Shown here: piece by piece, positions 25,340 through 33,672 of the stretch | How the letters are laid out: the number at the start of each line of letters is the position of its first letter | How positions within the stretch are numbered: the first letter of the stretch is position 1 | DNA from: DAISKN01 sp963716925 | Lineage (GTDB): Bacteria > Acidobacteriota > Vicinamibacteria > Marinacidobacterales > SMYC01 | Reading direction: 5' to 3' | NCBI GenBank assembly: GCA_963716925.1 | Contig: CAVQUX010000033.1 | Span: forward strand, 558,001 to 622,000 | Length of the DNA stretch: 64,000 nucleotides | Notes under the pieces: model-generated | Told to the model about the DNA's origin: nothing | Database searches by the model: none | What the model saw: the letters and a program-made list of their open reading frames with translations, nothing else | Made by a program: the position numbers and the translations under genes

Positions 25340-25873
25340 ATGGAAGTCGGAGCTCAATTCCTCGAGAACGCCCGATTCGAAAAGCGGCGGCTGAAACAGC
25401 TTGCCGAAAAAGCCGTGGCACAGGTGGAGAACGACTCGCTTCTCCATCACGCGCTCGACGCCGAATCGAACTCCATCGCCGTCCTGATGCAGCACCTCGG
25501 CGGGAACCTCTTGTCCCGCTGGACCCGGTTTCTCGAGACCGACGGAGAGAAACCCGACCGCCATCGAGACCTGGAGTTCGAATCGAGCCCGGTCCGCACC
25601 CGCCGCGAGCTCCTCGAGATTTGGGATCGGGGCTGGTCGAGGTGTCTTTCGACCCTTGATTCACTGACCCCGAACGATCTCGCGAAGACCGTCCGGATCC
25701 GCGGTGAGGAGCACAGCGTTCCCGAGGCGATCCAGCGGCAGATCGTGCACACCGCCTACCACGTGGGGCAGATCGTTTTCCTTGCGAAGCACCTGGCGTC
25801 AGCCCGCTGGACGACCCTCAGCATTCCCCGCGGGGAATCGCAGAAGGCGACCGGCGGCTACAAGAAGACCTGA
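25340..25873 (+). CDS. DUF1572 (DinB-like four-helix) protein
   Basis: A 177-residue protein with the DUF1572 pattern: FLENARFEKRRLKQLAEKAV, SNSIAVLMQHLGGNLLSRWT, then LEIWDRGW and the histidine helix QIVHTAYHVGQIVFLAKHL, ending SIPRGES. The family belongs to the DinB/YfiT fold, and the His residues probably form a metal site. A TAGCAT hexamer (25329-25334) ends 5 nt before the ATG, so the mRNA may be leaderless. Function is unknown. Confidence 0.85.
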   Translation: MEVGAQFLENARFEKRRLKQLAEKAVAQVENDSLLHHALDAESNSIAVLMQHLGGNLLSRWTRFLETDGEKPDRHRDLEFESSPVRTRRELLEIWDRGWSRCLSTLDSLTPNDLAKTVRIRGEEHSVPEAIQRQIVHTAYHVGQIVFLAKHLASARWTTLSIPRGESQKATGGYKKT

Positions 25874-25894
25874 TTCTTCCGGAGGAACGCGCTC

Positions 25895-27538
25895 TCAGTT
25901 CTGCACCGGGCCGTCGTCGGTCGAGGAGAGATACCGCTCGGCCTCCTGATAGCCCGCGAGCTCCTCGTGTCCGCCCCATATCTCGACGAGCTTCTGGAAC
26001 CTCTCGGAAGCGGTGGCGCGATCGCCCGCCGCCGCGTGAGCCCGGGCCGAGCCCAGAAGAGACCGCGCGCGGTTGGGCATCCGAAGCAGCGAAGCCTCGA
26101 ACGCTTTCGCCGATTCCGAGGGATTGCCGGTCTCGAGGAGCACTTCCCCGAGGAGCTCGTGCGCAGGCTTCACCGGGTTCGCGGCCCCGTTCGGCGGACG
26201 CATCGTTTCCTCCAGGCGGACGGCGTTTCTCAGGACCTCGACCGCCTCGTCCTTCCTGCCGCGCGCAAGGGCGAGGAGCGCCGCCATTTCCTCGTGCATG
26301 ACCTTCGTCGCCTGATCGTCATCCGAGGGCGGAGGCGGCGTCCCTCCGTGACCCGCATGAGCGGAACCGGAGGACTCCGAAGTCCCTGAGCCGGATGTCT
26401 TCTCGGCCAGCCGCTTCTCCATCTTCTGCGCCGTTTCCAGATCTCCGAGGCGGATCGCGCTCATTCCGTTCGCGAGGAGCTCTTCTTCCGAGGCCTCCTC
26501 GGGCATCTCCTGGACCTTCCACTCCTCGGTCTCGATGATGTAGCGCGCTTTCGCGAGCGCGAAGCCGGAGCTCGCGCGTCCCTTGTCGGACATCTTCACC
26601 ATTTCCTCGAACCGGCGGACGTTCTCGGCGGCTTTCGCATAGTCGCCCTTCTGAAGGAAACCGTACTGGCCCCAGTCGAGGGAGTGGGACATGTCGCCCA
26701 TGCTGTCGCCCGGCTTCCAGAGATCGCTCGCCACCTGGTGCGCCCTCATGTTCTGGTTGGCCACTTTCTCCCACATCCCGTGCTGGATGTAGATATGCGT
26801 GGGCATGTGGATGGCGTGGGAGACCGCGGGCGCGATGTCGGCGAAAGCGTCGGCCGCATCCAGCGCGAGGGGCGCGTGGATGGGGTCGTCGAACGCGTGA
26901 ATGATGTAGTGGGCCGCGCCCGGATGGTTCCGGTTTCGATTGAAGACGTCCATCGACAGTGCGCCCGCCTGGACTTCCAGCCGGAAGGTATTGTCCTCGA
27001 GCGCCCGGGCGCCGCTCAGGAGCGAGACGGCATAGAACGTCGTCACCTCGTCGTCGGCGGGGAACTCCTGATGGAGTCGCGCCATGGCCTGCATATAGGC
27101 GACACGGCGCGCTCGCCAGTCGTCCTTCTGCGGTCCTTCGGCCCAGAGATCTTCCACCGCCTGGAGGAATCCCTTCTCGCGCGGGGTGTGCGCCTTCGCG
27201 AGTCGAGCTTCGCTCGTCGCGCCGAGTCTTCCCAGAACCTCTCGCGGAGTCTTCCCGTCCTGCTCGGGGGCGAGGGGATGGTTGTAGCAGAGAGTCTCGC
27301 CCCAATACGCGAGGGCGAAGTCCGGGTCGATCTTCTGCGCGGCCTGGAACTCCGCGATCGCCTGCTTCCATCCGAAGCTGTGGAGGATCGCGACTCCGCG
27401 AAGGAAGTGCTTCTGGGCCTCGGGGGAGGCCGAGGTGTCGAATCGGAGATTCCCGACGCTTTCGAGCTGCGCCGCCACCGGAGACGCGAGAAATGCGAGA
27501 AGCGCGACCAGCGCCGTGCAGGGAAGACGACGAGACAT
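25895..27538 (-). CDS. Secreted TPR protein
   Basis: The protein has 547 residues from the ATG at 27538 (AAGGAGG upstream), with a signal peptide (LVALLAFLASPVAAQ). TPR-like repeats occur at about 35-110 (FLRGVAILHSFGWKQAIAEF), 320-360 and 440-540. A conserved central section includes HPGAAHYIIHAFDDP and HAIHMPTHIYIQHGMW. This central part is typical of a family of exported TPR proteins seen in Acidobacteria and Proteobacteria, and the His cluster could bind metal. A Ser/Gly/His-rich linker (GSGTSESSGSAHAGHGG) separates the last repeats. Role unknown. Confidence 0.8.
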   Translation of the reverse strand: MSRRLPCTALVALLAFLASPVAAQLESVGNLRFDTSASPEAQKHFLRGVAILHSFGWKQAIAEFQAAQKIDPDFALAYWGETLCYNHPLAPEQDGKTPREVLGRLGATSEARLAKAHTPREKGFLQAVEDLWAEGPQKDDWRARRVAYMQAMARLHQEFPADDEVTTFYAVSLLSGARALEDNTFRLEVQAGALSMDVFNRNRNHPGAAHYIIHAFDDPIHAPLALDAADAFADIAPAVSHAIHMPTHIYIQHGMWEKVANQNMRAHQVASDLWKPGDSMGDMSHSLDWGQYGFLQKGDYAKAAENVRRFEEMVKMSDKGRASSGFALAKARYIIETEEWKVQEMPEEASEEELLANGMSAIRLGDLETAQKMEKRLAEKTSGSGTSESSGSAHAGHGGTPPPPSDDDQATKVMHEEMAALLALARGRKDEAVEVLRNAVRLEETMRPPNGAANPVKPAHELLGEVLLETGNPSESAKAFEASLLRMPNRARSLLGSARAHAAAGDRATASERFQKLVEIWGGHEELAGYQEAERYLSSTDDGPVQN

Positions 27539-27589
27539 GGGGACCTCCTTCAGTGGGCCGGACCTCGCCATCCTACTATAATCCCGCGG

Positions 27590-28234
27590 ATGAAGCGTTT
27601 CGTGGGAGTCACCCTCGTCATCGCGCTCGGCGCTGCCTGCGCCGGCCGAAGGCCGCCGATCGCTCCGGGACCGCCGTCGACCATGGAAGACGGGCTCGCC
27701 TCCTGGTACGGAATCGAGGAGGCCGGCCGGGCGACGGCGAGCGGCGAGCTGATGGACCCGGAGCGGAAAACCGCCGCCCATCGGAGTCTTCCGTTCGGCT
27801 CGCTCGTCCGGGTCACGGACCTCGAGACCGGAAAGACGGTCGAGGTCATCGTCAACGATCGGGGGCCGCATGTCGACGGCCGAATCATCGACCTCTCGTT
27901 CGCCGCGGCGCGGGAGATCGACCTCGTCGACCGCGGAGTCACCCCCGTTCGGCTGCAGGTGCTGGGGCTCGAAGGGCCTCTCGCCGCGCGCAGGTGGCGA
28001 GTCCAGATGGGCTCGTTCGCCGACGCTCAACGTGCCCAGGATCTCGCGGTCTTGTTGCAGGCCGAGGGCTACTCTCCCGTCGTGCTCTCGCCTTTCGACG
28101 ACGGCGGTACCGTCTACCATCGGGTCTGGGTAGGCGAATTCCACGAGAGGGACGGTGCCGAGTCTCTCGCTCGACGCCTGTCGCGCGACGGACACAACGG
28201 ATTCGTCCTGCTGGGGGCCGTCGCTAGCCCGTAG
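27590..28234 (+). CDS. rlpA: RlpA-like septal lytic transglycosylase lipoprotein
   Basis: The protein has 214 residues. The ATG 27590 gives a lipoprotein signal (VIALGAACAG, Cys acylated). The double-psi beta-barrel (about 35-125) shows GLASWYG, the His in TAAHRSLPFGS and VNDRGPHVDGRIIDLSFAAA with the catalytic Asp, all as in RlpA. A SPOR domain follows (about 135-210: WRVQMGSFADAQRAQDLAVL). RlpA enzymes cleave glycan strands lacking peptides at the division site. A perfect TATAAT (27577-27582) sits 7 nt before the ATG, so transcription would start at or next to the start codon. Confidence 0.92.
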   Translation: MKRFVGVTLVIALGAACAGRRPPIAPGPPSTMEDGLASWYGIEEAGRATASGELMDPERKTAAHRSLPFGSLVRVTDLETGKTVEVIVNDRGPHVDGRIIDLSFAAAREIDLVDRGVTPVRLQVLGLEGPLAARRWRVQMGSFADAQRAQDLAVLLQAEGYSPVVLSPFDDGGTVYHRVWVGEFHERDGAESLARRLSRDGHNGFVLLGAVASP

Positions 28235-28245
28235 TCGGCTCTCTC

Positions 28246-28710
28246 TCAGGAGGCAGCGATCGGCGGAATTCGCAGCACCTGCCCGGGGTAGATCTTGTCG
28301 GGATCGCTGAGCATTGGCTTGTTGGCCTCGAAAATCGCCGGATACTTCATGGCATCGCCGTATTGGGCCTTCGCGATCTTCGACAGCGAGTCGCCCTTGA
28401 CCACGGTGTAGTACTTTGCCGGGGGCTCCTTCGGCGCCGCCGCCTTCTCCACGACCAGCTCCAGGCGATCGTCCACCTTGGAGATTCCGGTGGTATTGCC
28501 CACGGCGAGCACGATCTTCTCGCGAACAGCCTGCGTCTTCACTTTGCCGTTCACCGTCGCCTGCTCGCCCTTGACGTCGATCTTCAGCATTTCGACGGGA
28601 AGTCCCATCTTCCGCACCTGGTTCTCGAGCTTTGCCGACCTCTCCTGGTCCGATTCCTTGGGACCGAAGAGCTTGTCCCCCGCCCCCAAGACGAAATCTA
28701 TGAGACCCAT
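28246..28710 (-). CDS. kbp: Kbp-like BON-LysM protein
   Basis: A 154-residue cytoplasmic protein matching E. coli Kbp (YgaU) along its length. It starts MGLIDFVLGAGDKLFG, has a BON domain (about 35-85, including EKIVLAVGNTTGISKVDD) and a LysM domain (about 100-150: YYTVVKGDSLSKIAKAQYGD, then EANKPMLSDPDKIYPGQVLR). In E. coli the homologue binds potassium. It is convergent with rlpA (11 bp between stops) and is followed upstream by the DUF481 gene in the same direction. Confidence 0.92.
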   Translation of the reverse strand: MGLIDFVLGAGDKLFGPKESDQERSAKLENQVRKMGLPVEMLKIDVKGEQATVNGKVKTQAVREKIVLAVGNTTGISKVDDRLELVVEKAAAPKEPPAKYYTVVKGDSLSKIAKAQYGDAMKYPAIFEANKPMLSDPDKIYPGQVLRIPPIAAS

Positions 28711-28737
28711 GACTTCCTCCTTCTTTCCTCTGCTTTG

Positions 28738-29346
28738 CTAGAAATTCACGACCAGCGCGACGTTGAACAGCGTATCGAGCTTGTCCGCCTGAACCGGCAC
28801 CAGGATTCCCACGGGAAGGCCGGTCAACGGCGAGATCAAGTCCGCCTCCACGAACGAGGGAACGTTGTCGAACAGGAACTTCAGGCTCACCTGGAGCGCG
28901 AGACGACCGGTCATCGCAACCGCGACCGAGGTCAAGCTGTCGAGGCGCAGGTCGTCGGTCTCGTCGAGGTTCTCCTCCGCGATGGTGAGATGGGTCGAGG
29001 TCGTCGAGCCGGTGAGCTTCCGCATAAGGTCCGCGGACAGCGTCAGGCCGGCGAAGGTGACTTCGTCGCCGATGGTCGGGACCTGGTGGGTGACCGAGAT
29101 GCCGTAGTCCCTGCGGAGCCCGGCGACTTCGATATGGAGCTCGGCATCGCTCCAGACGCGGGAGAGCCTGTTTCGAAAGCCGAAGGTGCTGGTTTCGGAG
29201 TTGCCGGCGGCGAACAGCAGGGCGAGCTCGGCTTTGTCCATCCATCCGAGCTTCTTCTCGGGAGCGGGCGGCTCCTGGGGCCACGCGGAAGCCGAAGTCA
29301 GGAGGAGGGAAAGGGTGAACGACGAGAGAATGGATCGCAGCGACAA
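28738..29346 (-). CDS. DUF481-type outer-membrane protein
   Basis: The protein has 202 residues if it starts at TTG 29346, which has AAAGGTG upstream and opens into a signal peptide (LSSFTLSLLLTSASAWPQ). The ATG at 29421 would add an unusual 25-residue charged extension. The mature part begins GWMDKAELALLFAAGNSETS, the hallmark of DUF481 (salt-induced outer-membrane protein) barrels. Alternating strands continue to the C-terminal aromatic strand LFNVALVVNF, a beta-barrel assembly signal. Probably an outer-membrane beta-barrel. Confidence 0.75.
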   Translation of the reverse strand: MSLRSILSSFTLSLLLTSASAWPQEPPAPEKKLGWMDKAELALLFAAGNSETSTFGFRNRLSRVWSDAELHIEVAGLRRDYGISVTHQVPTIGDEVTFAGLTLSADLMRKLTGSTTSTHLTIAEENLDETDDLRLDSLTSVAVAMTGRLALQVSLKFLFDNVPSFVEADLISPLTGLPVGILVPVQADKLDTLFNVALVVNF

Positions 29347-29749
29347 ATTGACACCTTTAGAGTCTTCGTGAAAAGCTCCCCGCAGACGACGAACGACGTG
29401 GGAGGAATCCCCGCCTTCCATCGACCTACAGCCTAGTCAGGAAGCTCCCGAGCCGCAAGCGGATATTTCGCGTTGACAGCGGGTCGTCCCGGGAACTAGG
29501 GTTTTTCGGAGCTTCCAATGACGATGCCATCCTTACTGCTCTTCGTGCTCGATTCCCTCTCTCAAACTGCTTCCCGAGTCGAGGTCGGCCCGTCGCCCGC
29601 GATCGAATCCGGGGACGTAGACGGCCGCTTCCTCCTACCCTCCTCCTTCCGAGGCGACGCGGAGCCTCGATTCCATGTGGAGCGATCCGCCCCTTCCGGC
29701 AAGAGCTTCCCGGACTCTCCGCACTGAAGGCGCCGCGCCGAGTCTCCCG
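29347..29749 (+). other. Intergenic region with one good promoter and no convincing gene
   Basis: A perfect TTGACA (29473-29478) and TAGGGT (29497-29502) with an 18-bp spacer point to the methyltransferase. They leave a leader of about 240 nt. A 69-codon ORF (29518-29727) starts right after the expected transcription start with a hydrophobic run (MPSLLLFVLDSL). It resembles nothing known and has no clear ribosome site, so it is not called a gene. Confidence 0.45.
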
Positions 29750-30490
29750 ATGCGCATCGACGAATACACGAACATGTTCGTGCTCGAGGACCGCTTCTGG
29801 TGGTATCGAGGCATCCACGACCTCATCCTCGGCTATCTTCGGAAGCGATCCGAACCGCCGCTTCGAATCCTCGACGCCGGATGCGGCACGGGGAAGCTCA
29901 TGACGCTTCTGGCGCCGATGGGAGAGGTGGTGGGGTTCGATGCCTCGGCGGAGGCGGTCGAGTATTGCCGGCAGCGAGGTCTCTCGCGAGTCGACATCGT
30001 CGATCTCAACGAGTTCTCCCCGCAGGCCTCCTACGACGCCATCACCTGCATCGACGTCCTCTGCCACGAAAGCGTGCGGGAGATCGGGTCGGTGCTGGAT
30101 CAGTTTCGGCGCGGTCTATCGCCGGGGGGAATTCTGATTCTCAATCTGCCGGCATTCGAGTCCCTGAGGAGGGAGCACGATCAGGTGGTCCAGACCGTGC
30201 GGCGTCTACAGGAGAAGGACCTTCTCCCGCTCCTTCGAGAGAAGGGCTTCGAGATCGAGCTTTCCACCTATCGGCTGCCGGCGCTCTATTACGCGATCCG
30301 CCTGCGGAAGGCGCTGGCGCCGCCGCGCGAGAGCGCCTCTCCCGAATCGGACCTCAGGATGATCTCCCCCCTCCTGGACGCGCTGCTCTGGTGGATGAAC
30401 TGGATCGAGAACCGCGCGATTCTCGCCGGAATCCGCTTCCCGGTGGGAAGCTCCCTCTTCGTGGTGGCTCGAGGGCCCGCGGCGTCATGA
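29750..30490 (+). CDS. Class I SAM-dependent methyltransferase
   Basis: The protein has 246 residues. Motif I is LRILDAGCGTGKLM (about 42-55), the acidic strand end is VGFDASAEAVEYC, and motif IV is YDAITCIDVLCHE. The opening MRIDEYTNMFVLEDRFWWYRG (E-x-x-FWW) is typical of methyltransferases in surface-polysaccharide and polyprenol-glycan loci. It ends inside the 3' end of the convergent GT-C-like gene, with a 6-bp overlap. The pairing suggests a glycan- or lipid-linked sugar pathway, by inference only. The ATG has no ribosome site, so the start is uncertain. Confidence 0.85.
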   Translation: MRIDEYTNMFVLEDRFWWYRGIHDLILGYLRKRSEPPLRILDAGCGTGKLMTLLAPMGEVVGFDASAEAVEYCRQRGLSRVDIVDLNEFSPQASYDAITCIDVLCHESVREIGSVLDQFRRGLSPGGILILNLPAFESLRREHDQVVQTVRRLQEKDLLPLLREKGFEIELSTYRLPALYYAIRLRKALAPPRESASPESDLRMISPLLDALLWWMNWIENRAILAGIRFPVGSSLFVVARGPAAS

Positions 30491-32305
30491 CGGGCGCTTC
30501 GCCAGACTCCCGGTGTGAGTGACGTAGAACGGCTCGACGAAGTCCGAGACGCGATAGAGGCTCCAGCCGACCAGGACGAGGGCGGCGAGGACCAGGAGCC
30601 GCTTCCGACGCGAAAGGGAGACCGTGGCCAGGATCGGCGCCAGCGGGTAGACGAAGAAGAGCCGGCGGAAGTAGTACAGAGGCTCCGGCGCGAGTAGAAC
30701 CGGAATCGAGATCGCGGGGGCGTAGGCGGCCCACGCCAGCAGGACGCGGCTCTCGAGTCGGTCCCGGTGTTTGAGTATTACGAAAATCCCCGCAAGACCC
30801 AAGAGGATGTAGAGGGGACCGAACGCCTCCCATCCCACCGTCGCGGCGCGAAGACGCTCCGCGAAACCCGGCCCGCCTCCGAAGGCGACACCGTTCGCCA
30901 GATCGAGAAGAAAGCCCCCGTAATAGAGGACGGCGGGAACGCTCCCGAGGAGCGCGGCGCCGAGAAGACCGTACCCTCCGCGAAGAGGCGGCGGCATCCG
31001 GTACGCGGCGACGAGCAGCGGCAGGTATACGGCGAGGGTCAGGGGTCCCGCGTTGTAGACGAGGGCACAGACGGCGATGAGGGCGGCGAAGGCGACGACG
31101 CCGAAGAGCGAAAGCAGCGCCTTCCCATTTCGCATCAGCAGGAACACCAGTACGACGAGGGCGAGCTGCCCCAGGAGAGCCGGGTAGGAGGCCCGAAGGA
31201 GCTCGAGGACTCCGTCGGGGAACGACGCCGCCGTCACTCCGGCGACGACGGCCGCGGCGTCGCTTTCGTTCAGGCGGGCCGAGATGAGCATCACGACCGA
31301 GAGGGCGGACACGTGAAGGAGGATGCCCGCCCACTTCAGGACGTCCTCGGTATCGCCGAAAGGAAACCACCCCACGAGCGTGTGGAGCACCGGGGGATAG
31401 GGCATGGGGCGGCGCCTTCCCTCGAGGCTCGCGCGGCCGAGGCCGAATCTCTCCTGGTAGTAGTCCATGCGCGACCAGAGCTCGCGCGCGCCCTGCTGCC
31501 GCACCACGTCCGTCACCTCCCGGTGGATATCGACGTCCTTGAAGTAATAAAGAGGATGGAAGAGGGCGAACGAGGCCGCGAGAACGGTGGCCGCGGGCAC
31601 GAGCCTCCGCCACTTCGATTGCGCGCGGAGGAGAAGGACGAGAAGAAGGCCGAGGCTCGACGAGACGAGGCCGGCTTTCCGCAGCCAATGGAGAGACGCG
31701 AAAGGGTCGAGCGCGGCGAGGGGCAATCCGAGAAGCGTAATCGCGAGGAGCGCTCCCGCGCGCGGAGAAAAGCCCGCTACCATGAGCGCGCCCGCGAGAA
31801 CCACCGCCGCCGCCGCGGAGAGCGCGACCGAACGCCTGTCGGGAAGAAGAGCTCCCCATTCACCGGGAACGAGCCGGAGGCCTTCGAGCTTCAGACCGTG
31901 TCCGGCGTCCGCCGTTCGTGAGACGAAGCGAAAGGAAGCTCGGCCGGGCGGGAGAGGAAACGAGTAGGGAACGATCCTATCTCCCGCCGGAAGAATCCCG
32001 AGCGAGCGGTCGTACATCAGGACGTCGATCTCCACAGGCTCCCGCTCGGGCCTGCCACCGAGCACGATGAGCTCCGCGTCGCCGCGAATCACCAACGGAA
32101 GCGTGACGGTGGCTTGCTCCCGCGACCAACGCGACGTCGTGCCTCGCGCCCATCCTACGCGGAACCCTTCGACGTAGTCGCGATCCGCGGGACCGAATCC
32201 GAACGAGACCGACTGGGCGAAGGCGACGGCGAGAACGAGGACCGAGGGTACGGCCGCTCCCGCGAGCGCGGCCCAGGGGAGACTCCGGCGCCAGCAGCGA
32301 GTCAT
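30485..32305 (-). CDS. Polytopic membrane protein, GT-C glycosyltransferase-like
   Basis: The protein has 606 residues. TM1 is at about 10-30. An extracytoplasmic beta-sandwich-like segment follows (about 35-150: FGFGPADRDYVEGF, VTLPLVIRGDAELIVLGGRP). At least ten further TM helices follow. The loop after TM3 holds FHPLYYFKDVDIHREVTDVV, where the acidic KDVDIHRE could be a GT-C catalytic carboxylate, and MPYPPVLHTLVGWFPFGD. The layout suits a dolichol/undecaprenyl-phosphate-sugar-dependent transferase, but no donor or acceptor can be assigned. Its ATG overlaps the stop of a 25-codon ORF (ATGA), so translation is probably coupled to that ORF. Confidence 0.7.
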   Translation of the reverse strand: MTRCWRRSLPWAALAGAAVPSVLVLAVAFAQSVSFGFGPADRDYVEGFRVGWARGTTSRWSREQATVTLPLVIRGDAELIVLGGRPEREPVEIDVLMYDRSLGILPAGDRIVPYSFPLPPGRASFRFVSRTADAGHGLKLEGLRLVPGEWGALLPDRRSVALSAAAAVVLAGALMVAGFSPRAGALLAITLLGLPLAALDPFASLHWLRKAGLVSSSLGLLLVLLLRAQSKWRRLVPAATVLAASFALFHPLYYFKDVDIHREVTDVVRQQGARELWSRMDYYQERFGLGRASLEGRRRPMPYPPVLHTLVGWFPFGDTEDVLKWAGILLHVSALSVVMLISARLNESDAAAVVAGVTAASFPDGVLELLRASYPALLGQLALVVLVFLLMRNGKALLSLFGVVAFAALIAVCALVYNAGPLTLAVYLPLLVAAYRMPPPLRGGYGLLGAALLGSVPAVLYYGGFLLDLANGVAFGGGPGFAERLRAATVGWEAFGPLYILLGLAGIFVILKHRDRLESRVLLAWAAYAPAISIPVLLAPEPLYYFRRLFFVYPLAPILATVSLSRRKRLLVLAALVLVGWSLYRVSDFVEPFYVTHTGSLAKRPS

Positions 32306-32379
32306 CCAGGTTGCGCCGGTTCCTCGGCCTCATGGACGATGCGCCCGGCGTTCTCGGCGTCGCTCTCGAGCTCGGACAT
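32302..32379 (-). CDS. 25-codon ORF coupled to the GT-C-like gene
   Basis: ATG at 32379, TGA at 32304-32302, overlapping the next ATG as ATGA. The product MSELESDAENAGRIVHEAEE-PAQPG is very acidic. A TACGAT hexamer (32391-32386) lies 6 nt upstream, so the mRNA would be leaderless. It may be a leader peptide that controls or couples translation, or the N-terminal stub of a shortened gene. Confidence 0.45.
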   Translation of the reverse strand: MSELESDAENAGRIVHEAEEPAQPG

Positions 32380-32480
32380 TTGAGAATCGTATCAGAGGCG
32401 TAGCGTTGGGCGGAGTTCCGGCAGAGGGCAGGTCTGAAAAGCGCGGACTGTCGGCCCTGATCGACAAGGCGTCCGCGCAG

Positions 32481-32963
32481 CTACTCGACGGCAAATCCCA
32501 ACGACTCGGCGTTTTCCTTCACCCGGCGGTCTCGGGTCACGATCGTGACCAGCTGCGGCGACTCGCCGAGCATCTCCGCCGTCGCGAGGTGCAGGGCATC
32601 GAGCGTTCGAATCGGCTCGACGGGAAACGGTCGACCCGCTCTCGCGAGCACCGAGTCGGTCACGGCGATGACATAGCAGCGACGCTCGAACACCCGGAGG
32701 CCCCTGATGGCAGCGCGCTCCTGGTCGGGCGTCAAGCGTCCCATGACCCTGGCCCGGAGGATCGCACGCGCAGCTTCCGTCAGCGTCAGCGCTGACGTCA
32801 CCAGCGAAGCCCGGGCGCGCATGGCCTTGCGGGCCTCGGCATCCCCCTCGAGGAGCGCCGCAAGCAGTGCGCTCGACTCGATGTATCTCAGGCCCTTGGC
32901 TGGCGACGTGCGCCTCGAACGACGCGACCGAGGAGCCCGAGGGCTAGTGCTGCGCTTCGCCAC
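32481..32963 (-). CDS. vapC: VapC-type PIN-domain toxin
   Basis: A 160-residue PIN-domain RNase. Acidic residues sit at the expected places: Glu29 in YIESSALLAALL (a Glu version of the first Asp), Glu in ALTLTEAARA, Asp in IRTLDALHLATA and Asp in IVTRDRRVKENAESLGF. The first 25 residues are an unusually basic extension (many Arg) that overlaps the antitoxin gene by 20 bp. The true start may be later. The antitoxin precedes it, so this is a complete toxin-antitoxin pair. Confidence 0.88.
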   Translation of the reverse strand: MAKRSTSPRAPRSRRSRRTSPAKGLRYIESSALLAALLEGDAEARKAMRARASLVTSALTLTEAARAILRARVMGRLTPDQERAAIRGLRVFERRCYVIAVTDSVLARAGRPFPVEPIRTLDALHLATAEMLGESPQLVTIVTRDRRVKENAESLGFAVE

Positions 32964-33237
32964 GGTCGATGTCGATGAGCTCCGCTGCAGTCCCCGGAGG
33001 GAGCCGGATGTCCGGCCAGCCCTCCGTGGGGTCGCCCATTTCGATCGGCGGCCGAATCACACCGGCGGCGATGAGCTCGTCCCAACGGGCCCGGCCTTCC
33101 GCCCTGGATGACGTCGCCGGCGGAACGAGCTCCGCGACCACGCGACCGTGCGCGGTGATGGAGATGCGCTCGCCGCCTTCGATCCGGCGGATGTAGCGGC
33201 TGAGGTTGTCCTTCAACTCGCGAATGCCAGAGGTCAC
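32944..33237 (-). CDS. Phd/YefM-type antitoxin
   Basis: A 97-residue protein starting at GTG 33237. The N-terminal Phd/YefM fold is IRELKDNLSRYIRRIEGGER then ISITAHGRVVAELVPP, the typical DNA-binding antitoxin pattern. The C-terminal half is the toxin-binding region. The promoter (see the separate entry) is immediately upstream, with the -10 only 6 nt from the GTG, so the message is probably leaderless and autoregulated. Confidence 0.9.
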   Translation of the reverse strand: MTSGIRELKDNLSRYIRRIEGGERISITAHGRVVAELVPPATSSRAEGRARWDELIAAGVIRPPIEMGDPTEGWPDIRLPPGTAAELIDIDRGEAQH

Positions 33238-33243
33238 GGATAC

Positions 33244-33272
33244 AGTGTAGCCTCATATGGCCACATACACAA
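33244..33272 (-). promoter_or_regulatory. Promoter and imperfect palindromic operator of the phd-vapC operon
   Basis: On the minus strand TTGTGT (33272-33267), a 17-bp spacer and TACACT (33249-33244) are followed 6 nt later by the GTG start. The spacer holds an imperfect inverted repeat centred on GGCC (TATGTGG/CCATATG, about 33254-33267). This is a likely site for antitoxin autorepression. Confidence 0.5.
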
Positions 33273-33672
33273 TCACGCTGCTCGTCAGGTCCTGGCAGGG
33301 CGAGTGATCCCGATGGACCGAGGCGTTTCCGATCCGTTGGAAAGGCCCGACAGGAGGCGTTTCGCGGAGGCGACCTCGACCCGGACAAGGAGCCTCCACC
33401 CCCATGGATCGAGCCCATATAGATACTTGCCAGCATGGAAATGGAAGATGAGACTTTCGCCTCCCGAGCTCCCTGCCCTCGAAAGAGATCGACTCGGGCT
33501 TACTGGCTTCCGCCCCTCGCTCCCGGCGCCGTTGATTTCCGGAGAAACAGGCAACGGATCTCGCCGGATGAAAAGTACCCTCCGAGCGGACCGGGATGAA
33601 AGGGGCAGGGGGTTGCGGGTTGATTCCGGAAGCGCTTCTACACGAGAATCCTCCCTTTGAAGGGGGTCTTTG
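33273..33672 (+). other. Intergenic region without a recognisable gene
   Basis: About 400 bp with no known coding sequence in any frame. Close to the right end TTGATT (33620-33625) and GAGAAT (33644-33649, 18-bp spacer) form a weak promoter candidate for the NHL gene. The rest shows nothing I can interpret. Confidence 0.4.

Noticed and set aside
26684..27589. N-terminal extension of the rlpA frame by 300 codons
   Set aside because: It lies antisense to the TPR gene, and the lipoprotein signal and TATAAT mark the start at 27590.
29518..29727. 69-codon ORF in the methyltransferase leader
   Set aside because: It sits well relative to the promoter but has no ribosome site and no recognisable family. 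It is mentioned only in the region entry.
33148..33660. 170-codon plus-strand ORF across the intergenic region
   Set aside because: No recognisable sequence, no ribosome site, and it begins inside the antitoxin gene.
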